DNA from: Lachnospiraceae bacterium UBA4711
Lineage (GTDB): Bacteria; Bacillota; Clostridia; Lachnospirales; Lachnospiraceae
Assembly: GCA_002404515.1 (NCBI GenBank)
Contig: DHJV01000071.1
Span: 679 to 6,069 of the forward strand
Reading direction: 5' to 3'
DNA length: 5,391 nucleotides
A model generated the notes under the pieces. It had not been told where the DNA came from. It made no database searches and saw nothing but the letters and a program-made list of their open reading frames with translations. Positions within the stretch are counted from its first letter, which is position 1, and each line of letters opens with the position of its first letter. Made by a program: the position numbers and the translations under genes. Positions 1-5,391 of the stretch are shown piece by piece.

Positions 1-465
1 GCAGGTTTATATGGAATGACGGATTCAGATTTGCGATGCGAAGCGACAAGAGATGTATTTGCCAATTATCCGGATATTGAGATCATAGATTCTCAGGAAT
101 ATGGTTGGGCAAAAGAGGAAGCAATTACTGTGGTTGAGAACCTTCTTATTAAATATCCGGAAGTAGATGCGATTGTGTGCGCAAATGATTCTGGTGCCTG
201 TGGTGCAATTTCTGCGCTTGAAGCAGTTGGCAGGTTGGATGAAGTCAAGGTATTTAGTTGTAATATGAATGATGAAGGGTATGAAGCAATCAAAGAGGGA
301 AAACTGTACAGCTCAGGTATTCAGGATGCGTCGGAGGAAGGCCATGAAGCAGTGAAAATGGCACTGGACATCGCACTTGGAAATGAGTACAAATTTTACG
401 GCTATACAAGTACCGAGGTTGTCACGAAAGACAATGTAGATGAATTTGAGGCTCCCGGTTATTAA
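1..465 (+). CDS. Sugar-type ABC transporter substrate-binding protein, C-terminal part (5' end outside window)
   Basis: The reading frame is open from base 1, so this is the last 154 residues of a longer protein; the ATG at 16 is internal. It resembles the C-terminal lobe of the periplasmic-binding-protein family that includes RbsB and MglB (Peripla_BP_4 type). In fragment numbering, the hinge-region pattern 'AND.GA.GAI.AL...G' lies at residues 61-77, followed by 'VKVFSCN' (83-89), 'EAIKEGKL' (95-102) and the conserved Gln of 'GIQD' (Q108). Such proteins, lipid-anchored outside the membrane in Gram-positives, capture a small ligand and deliver it to the permease. The signal peptide and N-terminal lobe are not in the window. 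The position normally holding a ligand-contacting Asp ('GfDg') reads 'CNMND', and there are four cysteines (C13, C60, C67, C88), so the ligand may not be a simple hexose or ribose. The ATPase gene follows after 30 bases. The family call is firm; the ligand is unknown. Confidence 0.88.
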   Translation, partial: AGLYGMTDSDLRCEATRDVFANYPDIEIIDSQEYGWAKEEAITVVENLLIKYPEVDAIVCANDSGACGAISALEAVGRLDEVKVFSCNMNDEGYEAIKEGKLYSSGIQDASEEGHEAVKMALDIALGNEYKFYGYTSTEVVTKDNVDEFEAPGY

Positions 466-481
466 AATAGCGGCAGACAGA

Positions 482-487
482 GAGGAG
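482..487 (+). promoter_or_regulatory. Ribosome-binding site deciding the ATPase start
   Basis: GAGGAG lies eight bases before the ATG at 496, which is good Shine-Dalgarno spacing. It lies only two bases before the upstream in-frame GTG at 490, which is too close. This favours 496 as the true start. Confidence 0.7.
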
Positions 488-495
488 ATGTGCAT

Positions 496-2025
496 ATGGA
501 AGCATGCAGAGAAACAAACAATGTTCTAAGTGTGGAACATGTATCGAAAACGTATACGGGAGTAAAGGCACTTACGGATGTCAGCTTTAAAATCGCGGAG
601 GGAGAAATTGTTGCCCTCTGTGGAGAAAATGGCGCCGGAAAATCTACACTTGTGAAATATATTGCGGGGCTGCATGATGCAGATCCAGGCGCCAGTATGC
701 AGTATCTCGGTAAAGACTGCCATTTTAAAAATGCATTAGAGGCAAAGGCTGCCGGTATATGTCTGGTGTTTCAGGAAATATCGCTCATGGCAGAGTTGAC
801 GATTGCGGAGAACATCTGTCTCGGGATGTACCCCGAAAAAAAGTTTCATCTGATTGATTATAAAAAAATGAATCAAATTGCAGCGGAATGTTTGGAGAAG
901 TTGGATTTCAGGGTAAATCCGCAAAAACCAGTTGGCCAGCTTTCGTTGGCACAACAACAATTGATCGAGATTGCAAAGGCTCTGGCGTATCATCCCAAGC
1001 TGTTGATTCTGGATGAACCTACATCATCACTGACAGATAAGGAGAAGAATGCACTTTTTAATAATATACGCCGCTTAAAACAACAAGGCGTAGCAATAAT
1101 ATACATCTCACACCGTATGGACGAAGTATTTGAAATTAGCGATAAAATCATGGTGTTACGGGATGGGCAGTTGGTTGGAAAACTCGTGACGGCAGAAAGC
1201 ACTGTGGACGATGTGGTCAATATGATGATTGGTAGAACACTCGGAGGCTTTTTCTATAAGAGTACTGCCGAGTATACTGGAGATGTTGTGATGCAGGTGA
1301 ATCACCTTTCACTGGACGGGCTGTTCCAGGATATCTCTTTTGAGGTGGCAAAGGGCGAAATCCTTGGTTTGTATGGGCTGGTGGGAGCAGGAAGATCCGA
1401 AATTGTAGAGACTATTTTTGGAGTGCGTAAGGCAACTGCAGGATCTGTGAGGATAAATGACCGATTGATTACTATCAATAGTACGGTAGATGCCGTACGG
1501 GCGGGTATTGCACTGGTTCCGGAGAACCGTAAGACGCAGGGACTGATTTTGGAGGCGTCCTGTAAGGACAATATCAATCTTACCATGCTGGATCAGCTGA
1601 AAAAGGGTGGCGTGTTGGATGAGGCACAGGAGGAAAAAAACTATGAGATCTACCATGAAAAAATGTCTATAAATTCTCCGGGAAGTTATCAGCTATGCGG
1701 AAATCTGAGCGGTGGTAATCAGCAGAAGATCGTCATTGCAAAGTGGTTGTTGCGGAATCCCCAAGTTTTGATTCTGGATGAGCCGACCAAGGGAATTGAT
1801 GTTGCATCCAAGTCGGAGATCCACAGGTTAATCGCGGAAATTGCCGGACAGGGAATGGCGGTAATTGTAATATCGTCAGAAATGCCGGAAATTATGGGCA
1901 TTTCCAACCGTATATTAACGATTGCCGAAGGACGGATTACAGGAGAATTGATTGGCGATGAGATCACGGAAGAAAATATCATGAAATCTATCACAATTTG
2001 TAAAAATAAGGAGATTCTGGCATAG
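496..2025 (+). CDS. Sugar-type ABC transporter ATP-binding protein, two fused ABC domains (RbsA/MglA/XylG class)
   Basis: This 509-residue cytoplasmic ATPase, of the usual length for its class, powers uptake of the ligand bound by the upstream protein. Numbering is from the ATG at 496. Domain 1 has Walker A GENGAGKST (43-51), a Q-loop glutamine in FQE (Q93), a variant signature LSLAQQQ (149-155), Walker B LLILDEPTSS (169-178) and the H-loop histidine in ISHRMDE (H206). Domain 2 has the degenerate Walker A GLVGAGRSE (294-302), a canonical signature LSGGNQQK (404-411), Walker B LILDEPTKGID (425-435), and serine in 'ISSEMPE' where an H-loop histidine would be. This asymmetry, one competent and one degenerate site, is normal for the class. 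An in-frame GTG at 490 would add two residues but is too close to the ribosome-binding site. No permease gene follows, although these operons usually place one next to the ATPase. The substrate cannot be inferred from the ATPase. Confidence 0.95.
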   Translation: MEACRETNNVLSVEHVSKTYTGVKALTDVSFKIAEGEIVALCGENGAGKSTLVKYIAGLHDADPGASMQYLGKDCHFKNALEAKAAGICLVFQEISLMAELTIAENICLGMYPEKKFHLIDYKKMNQIAAECLEKLDFRVNPQKPVGQLSLAQQQLIEIAKALAYHPKLLILDEPTSSLTDKEKNALFNNIRRLKQQGVAIIYISHRMDEVFEISDKIMVLRDGQLVGKLVTAESTVDDVVNMMIGRTLGGFFYKSTAEYTGDVVMQVNHLSLDGLFQDISFEVAKGEILGLYGLVGAGRSEIVETIFGVRKATAGSVRINDRLITINSTVDAVRAGIALVPENRKTQGLILEASCKDNINLTMLDQLKKGGVLDEAQEEKNYEIYHEKMSINSPGSYQLCGNLSGGNQQKIVIAKWLLRNPQVLILDEPTKGIDVASKSEIHRLIAEIAGQGMAVIVISSEMPEIMGISNRILTIAEGRITGELIGDEITEENIMKSITICKNKEILA

Positions 2026-2063
2026 TGACTGCCGGAATCGGTTTATAAAAGGAGTATGAAGAT

Positions 2064-3179
2064 ATGAGTAAAACGGAGTTTCTATATTTATCGGAGCCGG
2101 ATTTGATTAAAGCCGGTGTACTTGATGCAGGAAAATGTACAGATGTGTGTGAAGAGGTATTTCGGTTGCTTCACAATGGGGATTATCTGATGGGGGGACC
2201 GAACCACAATTCACATGGTTTGGTATTGGTATTTCCAGAGCATCCCGAATTTCCCAATATGCCTGCAGCAGGACCGGAACGCAGATTTATTGCAATGCCG
2301 ACCTATCTTGGAGGACGTTTTGCCGTGTGTGGGGAGAAATGGTATGGTTCAAATGTAGCGAACATTAAGGAGCGAGGACTTCCGAGATCGGTTTTAATGG
2401 TTACAATCAATGATGCTGAAACATGTGAGCCGTTGGCTTATATGTCTGGAAATCTGATCAGCTCTATGCGTACGGGCTGCATTCCGGGGGTGGCAGTACG
2501 TTATATTGCAAATCAGAATGCAGAGACATTTGTGGCGGTCGGAACCGGTCCGGTGCAGAAGGCGACACTTAAGGCAATGGTTTCACAACTTCCAAATTTA
2601 AAGAAGGTTGTTGCGGTTGCTGCACATCTGGACAGCGCGGAAAAATTTATAACCTGGGTAAAGCAGGAATGTGGTCTGGATGGAATTGCCATGAATTCGA
2701 TGGAGGATGCTTTAAAGTTGGGAGACATTGTGAGTATTGCGGCGTCGCCGAAGAAACCACTGTATTTGAAGGATTCCTGGATTAAAGAAGGTGCAACGGT
2801 GCTTTTGACATCACCGATCACTGCAGATGACGATTTCTGGATAAAAAATCAGATTGTATTTGACAATGTAAAAATGCATGAAGCCTATTATGAGGAAGGA
2901 AAGTCTTTGGGCAGTGTGAAAAAAGCCTGTAACGGTTGGGGCCTTTTTTATGATCTGATGGAGCAGAAACAGGTTCCTTCCTTGAAAGAATCGGTCAGTA
3001 TGGGGGATGTGGTTTGCAATCCGTCACTGGGGCGCAAGGATCCTAAGGCAAAATACATGTTTGTAACAAGCGGACAGGTTGTGTTTGATATCGGCTGGGG
3101 ATACGAGTTGTATCAGCAGGCGAAGAGACTTGGACTTGGTGTGAAACTTCCGGTGTGGGAGGAACCATACTGGAAATAA
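2064..3179 (+). CDS. Ornithine cyclodeaminase/mu-crystallin family protein, long form
   Basis: This 371-residue soluble protein belongs to the ornithine cyclodeaminase/mu-crystallin superfamily (NAD(P)-dependent cyclodeaminases, imine reductases and amino-acid dehydrogenases). AAAAGGAG at 2047-2054 sits nine bases before its ATG. Family landmarks are 'RFIAMPTYLGG' (74-84), a lysine in 'GEKWYGSN' (K92, matching the carboxylate-binding Lys of ornithine cyclodeaminase), 'GLPRS' (105-109), an arginine in 'SSMRTG' (R136, matching the conserved carboxylate-binding Arg), and a Rossmann dinucleotide loop 'VGTGPVQKATLKA' (159-171). The expected catalytic-Asp segment, usually like 'GaDxPGKxEL', reads 'TSPITADDDFW' (249-259) and does not match well. 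An insertion-like stretch near residues 43-72 makes it longer than classical ornithine cyclodeaminases (about 320-350 residues). I recall similar long proteins labelled 'tyramine oxidase subunit B' in databases, but cannot verify this. True ornithine cyclodeaminase activity is doubtful; an imine-reducing or dehydrogenase role is equally possible. Confidence 0.85.
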   Translation: MSKTEFLYLSEPDLIKAGVLDAGKCTDVCEEVFRLLHNGDYLMGGPNHNSHGLVLVFPEHPEFPNMPAAGPERRFIAMPTYLGGRFAVCGEKWYGSNVANIKERGLPRSVLMVTINDAETCEPLAYMSGNLISSMRTGCIPGVAVRYIANQNAETFVAVGTGPVQKATLKAMVSQLPNLKKVVAVAAHLDSAEKFITWVKQECGLDGIAMNSMEDALKLGDIVSIAASPKKPLYLKDSWIKEGATVLLTSPITADDDFWIKNQIVFDNVKMHEAYYEEGKSLGSVKKACNGWGLFYDLMEQKQVPSLKESVSMGDVVCNPSLGRKDPKAKYMFVTSGQVVFDIGWGYELYQQAKRLGLGVKLPVWEEPYWK

Positions 3180-3186
3180 TCCAAAG

Positions 3187-3192
3187 AAAGAG
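3187..3192 (+). promoter_or_regulatory. Weak ribosome-binding site supporting the MmgE/PrpD start
   Basis: AAAGAG lies seven bases before the ATG at 3200. The longer frame could start at GTG 3155, inside the preceding gene, but no Shine-Dalgarno-like sequence precedes that GTG. The 3200 start is therefore preferred. Confidence 0.5.
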
Positions 3193-3199
3193 TGGTGCT

Positions 3200-4426
3200 A
3201 TGAAAGAAAAAATAAGACATCAGATAGAATTTGCATATCATTTATCTTATGATGATCTGGATGAGAGTACGATTGAACGGGCAAAAGAGGTGGTACTTGA
3301 CTCTATGGGATGTGTGGTGCTCGGCAACATGACCAGAGAAAAAAGAGATTTGGAGGATCAGATTTTTTCCTATGCGCGCGCCATGGTAAGTACAGAACTA
3401 TATGAAGGAAATCGGCTTGCCATCGGTCATCCGGCAATTCATATCTTACCGGTGATGCTAGCAGTGTGTGGTGAGGAGGATATATTTACACCGGAGTTTC
3501 TCACGGTATTTGTTGCTTCGTATGAGATTGCAGCCCGGTGGGGAGCGTCTATACTTTTTTCCAATACGATTCTCGGACACGGGACAGTCATGACAGCAGC
3601 AGCAGCAGTTGCATACGGACTTCTCACTGGAGTGGATGAGGAGACGCTGTATGAGTCGGTGCTGATTGCAGCATCACTTCCGTGTGTCAGTGTATGGCAA
3701 TCGGTATTTTCAGGGAGTGATTTGCATGACTGTTATACCGGACTTTCCGGTATAACCGCAGTTCGTGCTGTAAAAATGGCGCAGGAGCAGGTGCGTTGTA
3801 CACCGGAGATGGTGCAGGAGGTGTATCGGGATGCAATGCAGGCGACAATAAAGCTGGAAAATATGGACAAGGGATTGGGCGTAGAATATTGGCTGAACAA
3901 AAATTACTTTAAGGTACACACCGGATGCAGATTTATTCACCCGTTTGCAGATGTGTTGACGGATATGATGGCAGGTGGACTAACGGAGAAGGATGTGGAA
4001 CGAATCGATGTGTATACATATAAAAAAGCGGCGAGGTTGACTGCACAGAAGGCTGATTCTGAGATTGAGGCAAAATTCTCCACACCGGTGTCATTGGCGA
4101 TTCTACTGCATTGTGGAAAATTAACACATGCTACAGTGCATGAGTACTTAAAGGATAAAGCGGTGGAAAAACTGGCACATTGTATTTTTCTTTGGGAAGA
4201 TGAAGCTTACAACCGGTTGCTTCCGGATCGGCGTGGAGGAAAGGTGGTTGTCTTAAAGAAAAACGGCGAGTGTCTAGCGCGAGAGGTCTTTTATGCAAAA
4301 GGTGATTTTGATAATCCGCAGAGCTATTCCAGAGAGGAAGTGATAGCGAAATTCCTTGAAAATACAGCGGGAGGAATGAAACAGGAAAAGCGTAGGGAAT
4401 ATTTAGCCTGTATGACAGAAAAATAA
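3200..4426 (+). CDS. MmgE/PrpD-family protein, shortened and divergent
   Basis: This 408-residue protein resembles the MmgE/PrpD superfamily (2-methylcitrate dehydratase, cis-aconitate decarboxylase, iminodisuccinate epimerase), whose members are usually 440-500 residues. Visible landmarks are the N-terminal helix 'AKEVVLDSMGCVVLG' (28-42), 'GHPAIHILPVMLAV' (76-89), 'SYEIAARWGA' (107-116), 'GHGTVMTAAAAVAYGLLTG' (126-144), 'YFKVHTGCRFIHPFAD' (236-251) and 'AKFSTPVSLAILLHCG' (291-306). The usual 'NGxxxHxxDxDD' motif before the first HP is absent, and that stretch is some 20-25 residues shorter than expected. By eye against cis-aconitate decarboxylase, two catalytic histidines (H77, H127) and one lysine (K238) are kept. 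A second lysine position is Ser (S173) and the tyrosine is Val (V297). The family is fairly sure, but the reaction is not; ordinary 2-methylcitrate dehydratase is unlikely, and no other methylcitrate-cycle gene is here. It follows the cyclodeaminase-like gene by 20 bases, so the two are probably co-transcribed. Confidence 0.8.
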   Translation: MKEKIRHQIEFAYHLSYDDLDESTIERAKEVVLDSMGCVVLGNMTREKRDLEDQIFSYARAMVSTELYEGNRLAIGHPAIHILPVMLAVCGEEDIFTPEFLTVFVASYEIAARWGASILFSNTILGHGTVMTAAAAVAYGLLTGVDEETLYESVLIAASLPCVSVWQSVFSGSDLHDCYTGLSGITAVRAVKMAQEQVRCTPEMVQEVYRDAMQATIKLENMDKGLGVEYWLNKNYFKVHTGCRFIHPFADVLTDMMAGGLTEKDVERIDVYTYKKAARLTAQKADSEIEAKFSTPVSLAILLHCGKLTHATVHEYLKDKAVEKLAHCIFLWEDEAYNRLLPDRRGGKVVVLKKNGECLAREVFYAKGDFDNPQSYSREEVIAKFLENTAGGMKQEKRREYLACMTEK

Positions 4427-4452
4427 AGATAGAAAGTATATTTTTATATCTA

Positions 4453-4482
4453 TTGGAAAATCCATCTGGCATGGTATATACT
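4453..4482 (+). promoter_or_regulatory. Possible sigma-A promoter for the histidine phosphatase gene
   Basis: TTGGAA (4453-4458) can serve as a -35 element. Two overlapping -10 choices exist: TATATA at 4475-4480, preceded by an extended TGG (spacing 16), or TATACT at 4477-4482 (spacing 18). It lies in the 105-base gap before the phosphatase gene. That gap is otherwise AT-rich, with no clear terminator for the upstream operon, so read-through is also possible. Confidence 0.4.
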
Positions 4483-4521
4483 TAGGACAGAAACAGTAAA
4501 GACATTGCAGGAACCATGAAT

Positions 4522-4525
4522 GGAG
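4522..4525 (+). promoter_or_regulatory. Ribosome-binding site deciding the phosphatase start
   Basis: GGAG lies six bases before the ATG at 4532. An in-frame ATG at 4520, with AGGA seven bases upstream of it, would add four residues (MERH). The 4532 start puts the RHGE motif at residues 7-10, the normal distance from the N-terminus in this family. Confidence 0.5.
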
Positions 4526-4531
4526 AGGCAT

Positions 4532-5140
4532 ATGAACTTTTACTTTACACGCCATGGCGAGACGGAATGGAATGTAAAAAAGAAGATACAGGGAACGACG
4601 GATATTCCGCTGGACGAGACGGGGGTACGGCAGGCGAAGCGGCTCGCAGAGACGCTCTTAGAGAAGCAGCGAAACGGGGAACTTCATCTGGTGGAGGTCT
4701 ACACGTCGCCGCAGCTTCGGGCGGCACAGACCGCACGTTTTTCTGCTGAGGCGCTGGGGGTGGACTGCATTCGGCTCTGGGATCTGCGAGAGATGGATCT
4801 GGGAGACTGGGAAGGCAGGAACTGGGATGAGATTCGGGAGACGGAAGCGGAGCGGCATCACATCTGGGATACTCACAGAAGGTTCTGTCATACCCCGAAC
4901 GGAGAGTGCTATAACGAAGTGCTGCGACGCACGCTTGGTGCACTGGAGCAGATTCTGGCGCGCGAGAAGGATGATGTGCTTGTCGTGACGCACAGTGCGG
5001 TGCTGATGGCGCTGCGTTGTTATCTGGCGAATCGTCCGTTTGATGTGATGCGGGAGTACCGGACACGCAACACGGAGCTTGTGAGGGTGACGGAGGAGGA
5101 GATCCGGGAGGCGATCCGCCGCTATGAGAGGGCAATGTGA
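4532..5140 (+). CDS. Histidine phosphatase family protein (phosphoglycerate-mutase-like fold)
   Basis: This 202-residue cytoplasmic enzyme has the full branch-1 histidine phosphatase catalytic set. RHGETEWN opens the protein with the phospho-accepting His8 and Arg7. 'TSPQLRAAQTA' (58-68) supplies the phosphate-binding Arg63. 'LREMDLGDWEGR' (85-96) supplies the general acid Glu87. 'VVTHSAVL' (151-158) supplies the second His154. Length is normal for the family, which includes cofactor-dependent phosphoglycerate mutase, GpmB-like phosphatases and alpha-ribazole phosphatase CobC. No cobalamin genes are nearby, so a broad phosphomonoesterase is the safest reading. The DNA is clearly more GC-rich than the upstream operon (37 of 60 bases in 4801-4860 are G or C, against 27 of 60 in 2881-2940 and 23 of 60 in 1081-1140), suggesting a different history or selection. 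The C-terminal helix 'EEEIREAIRRYERAM' is encoded by the first copy of a tandem repeat that continues past the stop. Probably monocistronic, with its own promoter and terminator. Confidence 0.9.
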   Translation: MNFYFTRHGETEWNVKKKIQGTTDIPLDETGVRQAKRLAETLLEKQRNGELHLVEVYTSPQLRAAQTARFSAEALGVDCIRLWDLREMDLGDWEGRNWDEIRETEAERHHIWDTHRRFCHTPNGECYNEVLRRTLGALEQILAREKDDVLVVTHSAVLMALRCYLANRPFDVMREYRTRNTELVRVTEEEIREAIRRYERAM

Positions 5141-5180
5141 CGGAGGCGATCCGGGAAGCGACCCGCCGCTATGAGAGGGC
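5087..5180 (+). repeat. Imperfect tandem duplication of the phosphatase gene's 3' end
   Basis: Copy 1 (5087-5133, 47 bases) and copy 2 (5137-5180, 44 bases) both begin GTGACGGAGG and both end CGCCGCTATGAGAGGGC. They differ by a three-base (one codon) indel and a few substitutions. Copy 1 encodes VTEEEIREAIRRYERA. Copy 2, read from its own GTG, would encode VTEAIREATRRYERA. The unit is 50 bases, not a multiple of three, so copy 2 is in a different frame from the gene. The phosphatase stop codon TGA (5138-5140) lies within the first bases of copy 2. Confidence 0.9.
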
Positions 5181-5193
5181 GGGTTCTTGTGAG

Positions 5194-5231
5194 GAAGGAT
5201 GATTTCATGGAGAAATCATCCTTCTTTTTTT
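5194..5231 (+). terminator. Rho-independent terminator after the phosphatase gene
   Basis: A perfect 13-base-pair stem is formed by GAAGGATGATTTC (5194-5206) and GAAATCATCCTTC (5212-5224). It has a five-base loop ATGGA and is followed directly by seven T residues (5225-5231). It ends the phosphatase transcript and separates it from the next gene. The stem can extend by a few weaker pairs into the T-run. Confidence 0.95.
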
Positions 5232-5285
5232 GTGTTTATACGAATTTTGATAACGGTTTCTGCAAACGATTTTGACGGAAAATGA

Positions 5286-5313
5286 TTGACTGCGCTGGAA
5301 ACGGAAATATAAT
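5286..5313 (+). promoter_or_regulatory. Strong sigma-A-type promoter for the gene starting at 5370
   Basis: TTGACT (5286-5291) and a perfect TATAAT (5308-5313) are separated by 16 bases. Transcription would start near 5320, giving a leader of about 50 bases. Copies of TTTTGA occur upstream (5245-5250, 5270-5275) and downstream (5334-5339) and could be regulator contacts. Confidence 0.8.
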
Positions 5314-5369
5314 GCAAGTATAGACATGAACAGTTTTGAACGAACAGGACGGAAAAAGGAAAATAAATC

Positions 5370-5391
5370 ATGCTGACAGAAGAAAGATTTG
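5370..5391 (+). CDS. Start of a gene, possibly a DeoR-family transcriptional regulator (3' end outside window)
   Basis: Only the first seven codons, MLTEERF, are inside the window. AAAAAGGA (5353-5360) sits nine bases before the ATG, and a strong promoter lies upstream, so a real gene start is well supported. Many DeoR/GlpR-type sugar-metabolism repressors begin with MLTEER followed by a helix-turn-helix, which is the only basis for the family suggestion. Seven residues cannot establish it. Confidence 0.55.

Noticed and set aside
1309..1656. A 115-codon minus-strand frame inside the ATPase gene
   Set aside because: It lies wholly within a well-supported ABC ATPase domain, has no plausible ribosome-binding site or family features, and is a shadow frame.
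2026..2046. A small GC-rich inverted repeat (CCG-GAAT-CGG) between the ATPase and cyclodeaminase-like genes as a terminator
   Set aside because: The stem is only three to four pairs and there is no T-run. It does not break the operon.
3155..3199. An upstream GTG start for the PrpD-like protein, overlapping the preceding gene
   Set aside because: No ribosome-binding site precedes it, and the extra 15 residues do not resemble the family N-terminus. ATG 3200 has a better-placed site.
3594..3609. A run of GCA/CAG triplets resembling a microsatellite
   Set aside because: It encodes the alanine-rich helix TAAAAVA that the PrpD family normally has at this point; only about five units.
4429..4453. 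An AT-only imperfect hairpin (ATAGA...TCTAT) after the PrpD-like gene as a terminator
   Set aside because: The stem is short, bulged and all but GC-free, and no T-run follows it.
4516..4749. A 77-codon + strand frame starting four bases before the phosphatase frame
   Set aside because: It overlaps the phosphatase gene in another frame and gives a Gly/Ala/Arg-rich sequence with no family features.
4545..5135. A 196-codon open frame on the minus strand opposite the phosphatase gene
   Set aside because: Its protein is low-complexity, rich in Pro, Ser and Ala, with no recognisable domain. It is explained by the GC-rich codons of the phosphatase gene on the other strand.

Overview
The window looks like chromosomal DNA of a Gram-positive, anaerobic-type Firmicute, most likely a Lachnospiraceae/Clostridia relative. 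The reasons are AGGAG-type ribosome-binding sites before nearly every gene, sigma-A-like promoter hexamers, a classic hairpin plus T-run terminator, and protein sequences with a clostridial character. This assignment is by impression; no marker gene is present.

All recognisable genes are on the + strand. Positions 1-4426 form a tightly packed operon-like run. It holds the 3' end of a sugar-type periplasmic-binding-protein gene (1-465), a double-domain ABC ATPase of the RbsA/MglA/XylG class (496-2025), a long-form ornithine cyclodeaminase/mu-crystallin family protein (2064-3179), and a shortened, divergent MmgE/PrpD-family protein (3200-4426). Gaps between these genes are only 20-38 bases, with no terminator between them. 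No permease gene follows the ATPase, so the membrane component probably lies upstream of the window. The simplest reading is an uptake system coupled to two enzymes acting on the imported compound. The enzyme families suggest an imino/amino acid or a carboxylate rather than an ordinary sugar, but the substrate cannot be read from the sequence.

Positions 4427-4531 are intergenic, with a plausible promoter. A visibly more GC-rich histidine phosphatase gene follows (4532-5140) and is probably its own transcription unit. Its last ~47 bases are tandemly repeated just past the stop codon, and the repeat runs into a strong intrinsic terminator (5194-5231).

Positions 5232-5369 hold a near-consensus sigma-A promoter flanked by three copies of TTTTGA. 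They lead to the first seven codons of a new gene (5370 onward) whose start, MLTEERF, resembles DeoR-family regulators. No RNA genes, CRISPR arrays, insertion sequences or origins were seen.
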